The notes beneath the pieces were generated by a model. That model was not told where the DNA came from. It searched no databases and saw only the letters and a program-made list of their open reading frames with translations. Made by a program: the position numbers and the translations under genes. A stretch of DNA of 64,000 nt, taken from positions 558,001 through 622,000 of the forward strand of contig NZ_JSUS01000071.1 in assembly GCF_000805455.1 (NCBI RefSeq), in the 5' to 3' direction. This DNA is from Acinetobacter sp. A47 (lineage in GTDB: Bacteria; Pseudomonadota; Gammaproteobacteria; Pseudomonadales; Moraxellaceae). Below, one piece after another: positions 7,757 through 16,962 of the stretch (position 1 is the first letter of the stretch; every line of letters starts with the position of its first letter).

Positions 7757-9892
7757 TTAAAATGTTGATACAATCCTAACTTTAATTTTACTTAATTCAT
7801 TTCTATAAACCTCTTGTTTGTCCTTTTCTTTTGAAAACCATCTAGCATAATTCCCATTGTATTTTTTAATGTACTCAGAAACATATGTCATACCAACCAA
7901 AACAGATGAGACACAAACAAATACTTTTTTCTTATTTTTTTCTTGAGCATTTCCTCCAGATCCACTCAAACCTTTATTTTCATATGCTGACCATGTTCCT
8001 GTAGGTGGCTCAATAAATAATGATGAATCCCAACCATAATAAGGCGCAGAACCATGTACTTCCATACCGGGGGTTCCGCCATATTTATATTGCTCTGAAG
8101 AAAAATGTCTAGTCTCTGCTCTATACATTCTTTCTACTATTTCTGCTATTTCTTTACCATATTTATCGTAAATAATTTTTAAAGCTTTTCTTGCATCATC
8201 TTCATCAAATAGTTTATTTTTCTTTTGTTCTAATTCGGCCAATTTATTTGAAACAGGAATAATACCACTGCATGATAATAAATTCTGCAAATTGCTTTCC
8301 TTAATAATTTGAGAAAAATAACGACCATTTAAACCATCTTTAGTTTCAGAAAATAGATTATCAACTTTATAAATATCTATAAATTCTCGTACATCTAAAT
8401 GCACCCATGTGGTTGCCCCATCAGATAAACGCTCTAAACCAAATTTATTTGTAGACCAGCCTAAACTAGTATTTAAATATTTACAAAACCATTCTGTTCT
8501 TACTTTATTCTCAAGTTCATTCATACTAACTACTTGATTATTTTTATTTTGAACTACGATATCTAAAGCACACCCCATATGATTAGTTGTTGCACGTCTT
8601 TTTTTCCAGTTATTATCAATACAACGATAACCTGATGATATTCCTGTAATTTTATAACCATTAGGATTAGCTATTTTTTTAAAATAAAATAGCATTGCTT
8701 TTAACCCCCATATGAGACTCTTATGCATACCTTTGTATTCATGTGCAGGTCTTGTAACCTTTATATATCGCCCTGAACTTTTTTGATAACTCTCAAATTC
8801 AAAATTATCATTTCGCCCTTTTCCAAAACCCGAGCAAACCCCACAAGGACATTTCATTGAATCAAAGAAGGGAGCTATTCCATATTCATCTCTAAACTTA
8901 TCTAAAGCAGCTAAAACAGAACCACAAATTTTCCCCGTCTCTGGTACCCCCATATAATCCCTTTGGAATTGCTTAATACATTTTGTAGTTAGTTCGGTAA
9001 ACTCATCCGTAGGTAAAGCTCCACCAAAGCCTGCCAAACGAATATTTACTTCTCGGATCAGCTCACTCTTACCACTTGAAATACATTGTGGGTTAGTTTT
9101 ACATAAATTTGGTGCATCTACTTTAGGTGTCCCGCCATCCTGACTACGGTCATCCACTGTCAGTATCTTGGAAACCGTTTTTGTAGCTTCGTTCAGCGTT
9201 TTTTTACCTTCTTCATAAAGTTCATTTACTTGATCGAGGATTTTACTACCAAAATTTGCTCCAAAAATTCCTTCTTCCTGCTTTTTCTGAGGTAGTGTAC
9301 TAGAAGGCTTTACAGGTGGAGTCTGTGATGGTTTTGGTTTAGTAGTAGCTGAAGGTTGTGTTCTCGGCTGAGTAGCTGGTTTAGATTTTTCTTGATGGGC
9401 ATTATTTCCTGCAGCAGGAATATTTACTGGTAACTTAATAACTTGGCCAATATTAATCTTATTCGGATCATCTATTTTATTCAAACGCTCTAATGCTCGA
9501 ACTGTTGTGTGATTTTTTTGAGCTATTTCAAATAAAGTTTCACCCTTTTTTACAACATGCGTTTTTCTTTTATATTGGCCACTATTACCTTGAGTTGTTA
9601 ATGTTTTTAAATCTAACATTACTTTTGGGCTTGTAATTTTTACGAGCATGCGATCTCTAGACATTACAAAGCTTTGTACCTTGACCATCAGGCCATTAAA
9701 CATACTTTTAATATAAACATCTAAAGCCGTACCTTTATCCCGGCTAATTTCAACAATACATCCTGAAGAATTTGTTGCTCCAGCAGCAATAACTTGCCCT
9801 GTTCTCTGATTTTTTACTTCATATTGTGCTTTTGAGATTGGACGACCAAATAAGTCTAAGATTTGTATGGTAACCAATGATTTTTTATTCAT
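7757..9892 (-). CDS. T6SS cell-wall effector: LysM, PG-binding-like, M15-type peptidase and C-terminal domain
   Basis: 711 residues from the ATG at 9892, which overlaps the vgrG stop as ATGA and has GGGGA upstream; a TTG at 9898 is the alternative. Domains in order: an Ig/carboxypeptidase-regulatory-like fold (about 6-90); a LysM domain (about 111-155, VKKGETLFEIAQKN to INIGQVIKLP); a Pro/Lys/Thr-rich linker (to about 205); a PG-binding-1-like region (about 275-335) ending in a CPCGVC motif (348-353); an M15-type zinc peptidase with SGYR near 423, likely Zn ligands His438 and Asp444 in NHMGCALD, and His498 in WVHLD. A further domain (about 560-711) carries ERMYRAETRHF (Glu593), PGMEVHG and PYYGW. 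It has no signal peptide, as expected for T6SS cargo. The linked vgrG and small lipoprotein gene support an antibacterial effector cleaving peptidoglycan. The exact bonds cut are inferred. Confidence 0.82.
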   Translation of the reverse strand: MNKKSLVTIQILDLFGRPISKAQYEVKNQRTGQVIAAGATNSSGCIVEISRDKGTALDVYIKSMFNGLMVKVQSFVMSRDRMLVKITSPKVMLDLKTLTTQGNSGQYKRKTHVVKKGETLFEIAQKNHTTVRALERLNKIDDPNKINIGQVIKLPVNIPAAGNNAHQEKSKPATQPRTQPSATTKPKPSQTPPVKPSSTLPQKKQEEGIFGANFGSKILDQVNELYEEGKKTLNEATKTVSKILTVDDRSQDGGTPKVDAPNLCKTNPQCISSGKSELIREVNIRLAGFGGALPTDEFTELTTKCIKQFQRDYMGVPETGKICGSVLAALDKFRDEYGIAPFFDSMKCPCGVCSGFGKGRNDNFEFESYQKSSGRYIKVTRPAHEYKGMHKSLIWGLKAMLFYFKKIANPNGYKITGISSGYRCIDNNWKKRRATTNHMGCALDIVVQNKNNQVVSMNELENKVRTEWFCKYLNTSLGWSTNKFGLERLSDGATTWVHLDVREFIDIYKVDNLFSETKDGLNGRYFSQIIKESNLQNLLSCSGIIPVSNKLAELEQKKNKLFDEDDARKALKIIYDKYGKEIAEIVERMYRAETRHFSSEQYKYGGTPGMEVHGSAPYYGWDSSLFIEPPTGTWSAYENKGLSGSGGNAQEKNKKKVFVCVSSVLVGMTYVSEYIKKYNGNYARWFSKEKDKQEVYRNELSKIKVRIVSTF

Positions 9893-12800
9893 TTCCAATC
9901 CCCACTTTCTACATTATTATCTGTTTCTGAATCATTCACATTTTGCTCGATCCAGAAATCATCCTCATCAAAACTGTCAATGACTAATCCCCATTCATCA
10001 TTAGAGCCAACCAGAACTTGAACCTGTGTTGGATCTGGGGTAGTAATTTTCCCTGTACGTCCATGTTCATCTATTGATCCTGAAGTAAACGAGTTTGTTC
10101 CAGGGACAAAAGCTTTATAACTAAGCTTGCTAAAATCACTCTCCCAGAATAAATCGTAAATATCTAAACGATTACTAAAAGTTGGCGTATTAGGTAATTC
10201 GGGTACCTCATATGAAACTTTAGCGCCACTGGTAAATAGATGCTGCCCAGCCTTGCTCTCAAACTTACCACCTGTGGTTGAAAACACACCGTTGGCATTA
10301 ATCTTCAGCTGAGAACCTCCTGCTGTCAGGACAATCTCTTTCGGACTAGTGATTTCAATCTTATCTTCAGTAGAAATCAGTTTAATCACCTTCCTCGCAA
10401 TCGCTTCAATCGCATCATCCTGCGCCTGCAACTCCAGCTTCCCTTTTGCTGCATAGGCTCTAAAGCCTTTCTGTGCGGCAAACAGACTGATCTTGTCCTG
10501 TGCATGTCCGATAATATTCTTTTGTGCACTCAGGTTAATTGAACCACTGGCACTCTCGGCAATATCCTGAGAAGCCTGCAAAATAATATTTTCAGGTGTC
10601 GTTAATGCAATCCCGTTCGGTGATGCCAACAACATCAGCGCCTGTCTGAAAATCTTGCCTTGTTCTTGCTGCCTGGCATCGGAACTGCTTTCCAGACCCT
10701 GGGTATACCCCTCCATAAACCCCTGTAACGAGCTCAATGCTTTAGAGGGGGTAATATCTAACTTGCTGCCTTTACTAAAAGTCCCACAGGTACTCATCAG
10801 CTCAAAATCTTTAATATCGACATTGGCCAAGACTTTTCCCACTTCTTTAATACTCTCGAACGGGTTCTGCTCAATCCGGTCTTTAATACTGGCCAGCTTG
10901 CCTTTCACAAGATCAGCACCATGCTCTTCGACGTTTTCGATAAACTGTTTTAGATTTTCAACCGCATCTTTGGCATCACTAAAGAAAGCATTAAACTCCT
11001 CTACCACACCTCTGGCATCACCGCCGAGAGCACCAATATCTTCAATAAAACCACCGCAGTCCTTTAAGGCATGAATCGGGTCATGACTCATGCCCTGTTT
11101 AAACAGGTTTAAAGTCCGATCAAGTGCCTCTCCACTGGTTTTGAGTTCTAGAGACTGGATAAACTTCGGTAAACGGTTAATCACGTTCAGCGCATCAGTT
11201 TGCTGCTTTGCAGCCATTTCGCTGAGCATTTTCATGCTGTCATAACCCTGTGACAGCAAAGATTGTGCCTGAGCAGCTTCCAGATGATCAGCAATTGCCT
11301 GTTCCTGGGCATAGGTACTAATCAGCATGCCTTTACCTGCCCGCACCGCACCCCAGGCATCCGTTCTGAGTTCAAAGCCTTCTCCACGCCCTTCACTGGT
11401 CTCTTGGGTTTTGGGATGGCTTAAATTACCCAGATTCAGCTGTGATGCTGCATGGCTACTTTGTAGCTGGGTGCTGATTTGCCCGGTGGTATCATCAAAG
11501 CGCAACTGGTTAAAACCACTGCCATTGACTTCCTGACTGCGGATCCCACTGAGCTTTTTGGTGTCAGGCAGTTGTCCCTTAACGTCAAACTTGGTCGGGG
11601 AGCGTTGTGCTTCATGGATACGTCCAGTCACAAAAGGACGATCAATGTTGCCATCAAAAAAGTCGATAACCACCACCTCTCCAATACGCGGCAAGAAGCG
11701 TGCTCCATAGCCTTCCCCCGCCCAAGGCGTGAGCACATCTACCCATGCGGAGTCGGTGTCATTGTCATTGCTGCCAGCACCTCCATCATGGCCATGGTCA
11801 TCACTGCGGGTAAACAGAAAGCGAACCTTGATCCTCCCCCACTCATCCACATAAATGCTTTCACCTTCAGGCCCGACCACTTTGGCACGTTGCGGATAGG
11901 CAATCGGACGATGCTGTTCTGGATCATATTCAGGAATGATTTTGACCTGACGGCGAATCAAGGTCAGTTCATTGCCCTGACGTTCTGACTCATGCTCCGG
12001 CTGTTGCCAATGGCTCTGGCTTAACAGCTGACTAACCTGTTGCTGCAAATCTTTGGGTAAATTATTCTGGTTATAAAAATGCTTGGCAATAATCAGGAAC
12101 TCCTGATCGGCCCCTTGATGCAGATCAATCTCAGGATGTTCCCTAAACTTGAACCAATAGCCGACCTGGCTATCGCGCACGCTACTATAAGCCTTAAAGT
12201 ACTTGGCCTGACTGGCGTACATGTCATTGAATTGCTGATTCAGTTTTTCTAACTGCTGGCTACCTGAAGCAGTGGCCTGGTCTTCGCCCTTTAAGTCCTG
12301 CATCCAGGCGGGGCTGATATGCCACGCCTGCTCCAGACTTAAGCTGGCCGAATCAAAATTTTCAGAATGACGATGGGTGGTGACAACTGAACCTGCACCT
12401 TCTTCTTGAGCCAAGGCATCAGGTTGCCAGCGTTGCAAATGCACAGCTGTCGGTTGCAAGCTTCTTACCGCTACAAAGCCGGTAATGCTGTCCTGAAACT
12501 CTGTGGCACTGCTCCGGTGATAACGAATACTTCGTCGAGGCAAAGCCTGATACTCGCTATTGTCGTCCATTAATCTAAGCTTTTGCGCCTGTACTAGCGT
12601 ACTTGAATGCGGCACAAACAGCTCGGCTTCATCAATCAGCCAGCTTATGCCTTCACTGCGCCATAAGCGGGTAAGAAAGGTATAGTCTGATTCATTGTGC
12701 TGCATCACAAATGGCCGAATATCATAATTCTGGCTTAGCCCATCCAGATCAAGGCTCAGACTTGCCGCAAAAAGCGGGCTGTTTTGCTGCCATTGCTTGA

Positions 12801-13212
12801 ATAGAACTTCAGTAATCTCGACCACGGTTTTATTCATAAAAACACGGCTGTTACGACGCTTATGCCATAAACTGGTCGCATCTTTTAAGCTCAGCTTGTA
12901 CAGGGTTAAAGCCCCATCACTCTGCCCGTAACTCGCTTCTGTCACGATTCCTGTGGTACGGAACAGTTGTCCTGCATCGGTAACCTGATCCACCGCCACC
13001 TGAACGCCGATAAATTGTTTTAAAGCAATCCGGGTATTGGTCGACAGACAAATCAATTCGGCTTCCAGCCCTTCATTGAGCTGGTGCTGTCCTTGTATAC
13101 GTTGTAAAAAAACTTGATGATTCAGTAAATTATTAGAAAATTGTACGTGAATGGCACGTTGCTGTGCATTTAGCCCCATTTTTTCTAATACGTTAAATAT
13201 ATTAAAAAGCAT
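9889..13212 (-). CDS. vgrG: T6SS tip protein VgrG with C-terminal extension
   Basis: 1107 residues. The gp27-like N-terminal region covers about 20-400 (for example MQHNESDYTFLTRLWRSEG). The gp5-type OB domain lies at about 440-535, with VDEWGRIKVRF, WVDVLTPWAGEGYGARFLPRIGE as separate blocks, and then FFDGNIDRPFVTGRI. After a long helical segment (about 640-850) comes a DUF2345-type beta-helix (about 870-1000, with repeated short hydrophobic strands and NGVFSTTGGKFES). The last 100 residues look like a transthyretin/carboxypeptidase-regulatory extension (GSIDEHGRTGKITTPDPTQV), a cargo-adaptor type seen in VgrGs that carry LysM-containing effectors. It is an orphan vgrG: no tss structural genes lie in the window. 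Its stop overlaps the effector start, indicating coupled translation and a cognate pair. Confidence 0.93.
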   Translation of the reverse strand: MLFNIFNVLEKMGLNAQQRAIHVQFSNNLLNHQVFLQRIQGQHQLNEGLEAELICLSTNTRIALKQFIGVQVAVDQVTDAGQLFRTTGIVTEASYGQSDGALTLYKLSLKDATSLWHKRRNSRVFMNKTVVEITEVLFKQWQQNSPLFAASLSLDLDGLSQNYDIRPFVMQHNESDYTFLTRLWRSEGISWLIDEAELFVPHSSTLVQAQKLRLMDDNSEYQALPRRSIRYHRSSATEFQDSITGFVAVRSLQPTAVHLQRWQPDALAQEEGAGSVVTTHRHSENFDSASLSLEQAWHISPAWMQDLKGEDQATASGSQQLEKLNQQFNDMYASQAKYFKAYSSVRDSQVGYWFKFREHPEIDLHQGADQEFLIIAKHFYNQNNLPKDLQQQVSQLLSQSHWQQPEHESERQGNELTLIRRQVKIIPEYDPEQHRPIAYPQRAKVVGPEGESIYVDEWGRIKVRFLFTRSDDHGHDGGAGSNDNDTDSAWVDVLTPWAGEGYGARFLPRIGEVVVIDFFDGNIDRPFVTGRIHEAQRSPTKFDVKGQLPDTKKLSGIRSQEVNGSGFNQLRFDDTTGQISTQLQSSHAASQLNLGNLSHPKTQETSEGRGEGFELRTDAWGAVRAGKGMLISTYAQEQAIADHLEAAQAQSLLSQGYDSMKMLSEMAAKQQTDALNVINRLPKFIQSLELKTSGEALDRTLNLFKQGMSHDPIHALKDCGGFIEDIGALGGDARGVVEEFNAFFSDAKDAVENLKQFIENVEEHGADLVKGKLASIKDRIEQNPFESIKEVGKVLANVDIKDFELMSTCGTFSKGSKLDITPSKALSSLQGFMEGYTQGLESSSDARQQEQGKIFRQALMLLASPNGIALTTPENIILQASQDIAESASGSINLSAQKNIIGHAQDKISLFAAQKGFRAYAAKGKLELQAQDDAIEAIARKVIKLISTEDKIEITSPKEIVLTAGGSQLKINANGVFSTTGGKFESKAGQHLFTSGAKVSYEVPELPNTPTFSNRLDIYDLFWESDFSKLSYKAFVPGTNSFTSGSIDEHGRTGKITTPDPTQVQVLVGSNDEWGLVIDSFDEDDFWIEQNVNDSETDNNVESGDWK

Positions 13213-13388
13213 TTTTTATAATCAGATCGTACGGGAAATCGGCTGAACTTTACAAAAAACAGACCTATCTGTCTATAAAAATATCTTTTGGATAAAAAAA
13301 TGGCACAAATTATTGAATGATCGAGAAAATAAAACCCAAAATATGTTTCCATATTTCAGGTTTGAGCAAGGTATTGAGAAAGTTGTTG

Positions 13389-13895
13389 TTATTTTGAGGT
13401 AGGGGTGTAGCGTCTAAACAATTGCCATAGGCAGATCAGCAAAATCAGGCTGAAATACAGTAAAGACCATACCGGTAAGGATTGTCCCAGAAAAGTCCAG
13501 TCCACCACCGCACACTCTCCTGAACCGGACAGTACTTCTTGTAATACTGCTTTCATTGGCAAGACATCGACCAGATAGTCCAAACCGGGCCCGCAGCTTG
13601 GTACCTTATCCGGTGGTAAATGCTGCAACCAGATATGACGTGCGGCAACACCGACTGACCAGCCAATCGACAAGGTGGCAAGCAAGGCATAAAAGCGCTT
13701 GAATACGCTTGAAACCGGATTATGGATAAACGCAACCAAGGCTACCAGCCCCATCCCGATCAGGCCAATACGTTGGAAAATGCAGAGTGGACAAGGATTC
13801 AGTCCTTGCACATGTTCTAAATACAACGCAAATGAGATACCAATAATGCTGGCCAGTACCAGTAATGCACTGACTAAGCGGTAATTCCATCGCAT
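13389..13895 (-). CDS. dsbB: Disulfide bond formation protein B
   Basis: 168 residues with four hydrophobic membrane segments. It reoxidises periplasmic DsbA and passes electrons to quinones in the inner membrane. The first redox pair is CPLC at Cys35 and Cys38, and the second is Cys101 (PSCGPG) and Cys128 (GECAV), the exact layout of DsbB. The gene lies between the orphan vgrG (also on the minus strand, so downstream) and gshA upstream, with a 69-bp gap to gshA. It is a core gene marking the right boundary of the T6SS island. Confidence 0.95.
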   Translation of the reverse strand: MRWNYRLVSALLVLASIIGISFALYLEHVQGLNPCPLCIFQRIGLIGMGLVALVAFIHNPVSSVFKRFYALLATLSIGWSVGVAARHIWLQHLPPDKVPSCGPGLDYLVDVLPMKAVLQEVLSGSGECAVVDWTFLGQSLPVWSLLYFSLILLICLWQLFRRYTPTSK

Positions 13896-13964
13896 GGGAA
13901 ATCCTCTAAAAAATGCCCACTACCGCGATGCAAGCGATAGCACGTAAGATGTAATAGCAACAGG

Positions 13965-15542
13965 CTAGCGGTATTGTGCAAGATATTGTTCAAAACTCAT
14001 GTCGTTATCTTGTTCAAGTTGCGCCTGTTTTTGCAACGATATTTGTGCCAAGCGTGTAAAATATTGCTTGCGTTCCTCGCTGAGCGGATGCTGGTCATAA
14101 TGATCAACATGCTGCTGTGCCATAACGCTGCCAAAGTTCCAGGTTCCGCCATGTTGTAAGGTATCGGCAATTACCTGGGCAGACAGTGTCTCTTCAATGT
14201 GATCCAAACGCTGCTGCATCACCTGTAAGGCAGCTTGATATAGTTGTGTGCCTTCCATCTGGTCCAATAAAGTTGCACAACCCCGGATCGCATTTAAATG
14301 CGCTTGTGCCCATACTTTAAATGGTAGTGTCTCATTGCCTGCTTCGATTCTGGCATCTGCTGCGCGGCCGCGATTTACCACTTCGGTCTGGTTCCGGTCA
14401 ATCTGCTCCTGTTCTTCAGCAAATAATTCCGGGCTGTCCTTTAACAGGCAATACAGGGCCAAACTTTCTAGAAAACCTGCCGAAACCTCGTCAATCCCAA
14501 TTGCACTATAAGGGTTAACATCGACCGCACGCAGCTCTACATACCCCACCCCGCGATTTTTCAAGGCCTGTGAAGGTGTTTCACCTGCTTGAGGCACCTG
14601 TTTAGGGCGAACCAGACTATAGTATTCATTTTCAATTTGCAGGACATGATCATTGATCTGGATCGGTTGCCCCTGTTCATCATTCAAGCCAAGCCGGGTA
14701 AATTCCGGATAAGGCGTATGTACCGCTTTTTGTAAGCCATCCAGATAATCATGCAGGTCGTTATAATGAATACCCAGTTCTTTTTGTGCCGAGTTCTGGT
14801 AGCCCAGTCGTCCCATCCGTAGCGCGGTTGCTTCAGGCAGGTATAAGGTTCCTTTGACCAGCGGTTGTAAATGATGCTGGCGTCCGGTTAGGAAACAGCG
14901 GCATACCGACGGACTGGCCCCTAGCATATACATGACCAGAGGAATCAAACGGATAAAATTCCGGATCAGGCCAAAGTAACGGTGGCTACGGTAGTCTTGC
15001 AGGCTCAGCTGTTTGAGTTGCGGATTATGTTCATGCTGCTGTAAAACCGCAAAAAGCGGATCAGGGAAAGATAAATTATAGTGGACCCCTGAAATGGTCT
15101 GCATACGGCGACCATAACGCACTCCAAGCCCACGGCGATAAAGTGTTTTAAACCGACCGATATTGGAAGATCCGTATTGAGCAAGTTTAATATTTTCTTC
15201 GTTATCATCCAGCATGCACGGCATGGACAATGGCCAGAGCCGTTCCCCGTCTTCAAGTTGCTGATGCACCACACTATGAATATCGCTTAATTCATTTAAA
15301 GCCGCTGCAATACTGCTTTGAGGCGTAGTGATAAACTCCATCAACGCTTCTGAATAGTCGGTGGTGATATGCGGGTGTGTCAGTGCCGAACCCAAAGCTG
15401 CCGGATGATTTTTTTGTGATAAAAATCCATTGCTTTGCATACGCAAACTTTCACGCTCAATCCCTCGTAACATCCCTTTTAATAGCGATGCATCTACCCA
15501 AGTTGGTATCACAGAGGAAGTAAGTGTGCTGGGTTGATTCAT
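13965..15542 (-). CDS. gshA: Glutamate-cysteine ligase
   Basis: 525 residues from the ATG at 15542; an in-frame TTG at 15563 would add seven residues and neither start has a strong ribosome-binding site. It catalyses the first step of glutathione synthesis, ATP-dependent joining of glutamate and cysteine, in the cytoplasm. Family motifs of the gammaproteobacterial class are clear: GIERESLRM near the N-terminus, ITTDYSEALMEFIT, then QTISGVHYNLSFPD and a GVGYVELRAVDVNPY segment. A candidate promoter lies at 15600-15626. It is followed on the same strand by dsbB, so two redox-related genes sit together. Confidence 0.95.
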   Translation of the reverse strand: MNQPSTLTSSVIPTWVDASLLKGMLRGIERESLRMQSNGFLSQKNHPAALGSALTHPHITTDYSEALMEFITTPQSSIAAALNELSDIHSVVHQQLEDGERLWPLSMPCMLDDNEENIKLAQYGSSNIGRFKTLYRRGLGVRYGRRMQTISGVHYNLSFPDPLFAVLQQHEHNPQLKQLSLQDYRSHRYFGLIRNFIRLIPLVMYMLGASPSVCRCFLTGRQHHLQPLVKGTLYLPEATALRMGRLGYQNSAQKELGIHYNDLHDYLDGLQKAVHTPYPEFTRLGLNDEQGQPIQINDHVLQIENEYYSLVRPKQVPQAGETPSQALKNRGVGYVELRAVDVNPYSAIGIDEVSAGFLESLALYCLLKDSPELFAEEQEQIDRNQTEVVNRGRAADARIEAGNETLPFKVWAQAHLNAIRGCATLLDQMEGTQLYQAALQVMQQRLDHIEETLSAQVIADTLQHGGTWNFGSVMAQQHVDHYDQHPLSEERKQYFTRLAQISLQKQAQLEQDNDMSFEQYLAQYR

Positions 15543-15599
15543 ATTATAGGCTCGCTTATTCAAGAACAGCCGACCACATCAAAGGTAGCGACTACGTCG

Positions 15600-15626
15600 A
15601 TTATATAGACATCATGACAATGCCAA
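15600..15626 (-). promoter_or_regulatory. Candidate sigma-70 promoter for gshA
   Basis: Read on the minus strand, TTGGCA (complement of 15621-15626) and a perfect TATAAT (complement of 15600-15605) are separated by 15 bp, slightly short of the optimum. They lie about 60 bp before the gshA ATG. Confidence 0.4.
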
Positions 15627-15811
15627 TCCCTTCGACTCAGGCAATTATAACGACAATTATGATCTAGTCATCTAGGCTCTGTTAACATTTCATAAAAGCT
15701 TGCAACAGAAATCCCTGTTTAGTCTGGCAATTTTTATCACAATCTTGTTACATAAGACACGCCGAAATTGTGATTTTATTGAAAAATAAATCTTCCCGAG
15801 GATACTCGCCC

Positions 15812-16351
15812 ATGCAAGCGCAAGACATTCTTAATTTTTGGTTTGACCCGGCACACCGCTCACTCTGGTTTGCCAAAAGCGAGGATTTTGATGCAAAAAT
15901 CCGCGAGTCATTTCAGGAGATTCATCATCGGGCGGCTCAGGCGGAACTATGGTCTTGGCGCAACACGCCTGAAGGCCGTCTGGCCGAAATTATTATACTC
16001 GACCAGTTTTCCCGCAATCTGTACCGCGATCAGGCACAGGCATTTGCCTATGACAGCCTTGCCCTGGCCCTCTCACAAGAAGCGATCAGCTTACAACTTG
16101 ATGCCCAGCTCAGTCCCGAACAACGTTCATTTCTATATATGCCATTCATGCATAGCGAATCCAGACGCATCCATGAATTTGCCCTCAAATTATTCCAACG
16201 CCTCGGCAATGAAATTAATTTAAACTTTGAGAAAAAGCATAAAGTGATTATTGATCGTTTTGGACGCTATCCGCATCGCAATAAAATTTTAGGGCGAGAC
16301 TCTACTCCAGAGGAAACAGAGTTTTTAACCCAACCCAATAGCAGTTTCTAA
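15812..16351 (+). CDS. DUF924 family protein
   Basis: 179 residues from the ATG at 15812, preceded by CGAGG; a GTG at 15770 would add 14 residues that look unlike the family. The protein starts MQAQDILNFWFDP and contains WFAKSEDFD, LAEIIILDQFSRNLYRD and YMPFMHSES, the hallmarks of DUF924, a helical TPR-like cytoplasmic family. The function is not established to my knowledge. It is followed 36 bp later by a small lipoprotein gene and then a DUF445 gene on the same strand, so these three may form a transcription unit. Confidence 0.88.
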   Translation: MQAQDILNFWFDPAHRSLWFAKSEDFDAKIRESFQEIHHRAAQAELWSWRNTPEGRLAEIIILDQFSRNLYRDQAQAFAYDSLALALSQEAISLQLDAQLSPEQRSFLYMPFMHSESRRIHEFALKLFQRLGNEINLNFEKKHKVIIDRFGRYPHRNKILGRDSTPEETEFLTQPNSSF

Positions 16352-16387
16352 GTCGACCAGTCTCGACCCTCTATACAGGAATGGCAT

Positions 16388-16945
16388 ATGAAAGCTTTAT
16401 TAATATGCACCCCGCTCCTTGTCGCATTGACATTTGCAGGATGTGCAACGGTTCCGTCCAAACCCAGAACCTTTGACCAGCTGGGCCAGTTCACCGCTTA
16501 TCCGTTAAATAACAAAACCTTCCGTGTCGGTTTTCAGGCAGATAACAATTTGAGTTATGGTAGTGCAGAAGAAATTACCTTGCTCAAGGCTGCGCAGACC
16601 ACGGTTAAAAACGGTTTCCGCTATTTTAGTGTGGTGGATGACCCAAGTAATGCCCGGCACAAAGCGCCACGTCAGGCCGTGATTTATCCGACACCGTCGT
16701 ACTACCCTTATGGCTACTACCGTCGTCATCCGGCGTTTTGGCCTGATCCATTCTACGATACCCCGCAGGTGGTCAATATTGATCCAGTGCAAGTGTCGTA
16801 TACTATCGAGTGTTTCAAGACTCAGCAGCAAGCACCAGATGCCTTTGATGCCCAACTGATTTTACAATCCTTGGGGCCAAAATACGGTCTGGGTCCCACA
16901 GGAGACGTGTTGCAGCCGCCTGCACCACCTCAAGAGAAAAAGTAA
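16388..16945 (+). CDS. Small lipoprotein of unknown function
   Basis: 185 residues. The N-terminus is a lipoprotein signal with lipobox FAGC (Cys at about residue 19). The mature domain (FRVGFQADNNLSYGSAEEITLLKAAQTTVKNGFRYFSVVDD) matches, by eye, the CC0125/CC1285-type lipoprotein pattern, in which a conserved helix precedes a beta strand ending in FxVxDD. The middle is rich in Tyr and Pro (PSYYPYGYYRR) and the C-terminus in Pro. It probably sits in the outer membrane facing the periplasm. It lies 17 bp before the DUF445 gene. Confidence 0.8.
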   Translation: MKALLICTPLLVALTFAGCATVPSKPRTFDQLGQFTAYPLNNKTFRVGFQADNNLSYGSAEEITLLKAAQTTVKNGFRYFSVVDDPSNARHKAPRQAVIYPTPSYYPYGYYRRHPAFWPDPFYDTPQVVNIDPVQVSYTIECFKTQQQAPDAFDAQLILQSLGPKYGLGPTGDVLQPPAPPQEKK

Positions 16946-16962
16946 ATTAAAAGGATGACTCA

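Noticed and set aside
11479..11988. Plus-strand frame of 169 codons inside vgrG
   Set aside because: The minus strand here encodes the highly conserved OB domain of VgrG; the plus frame is a shadow.
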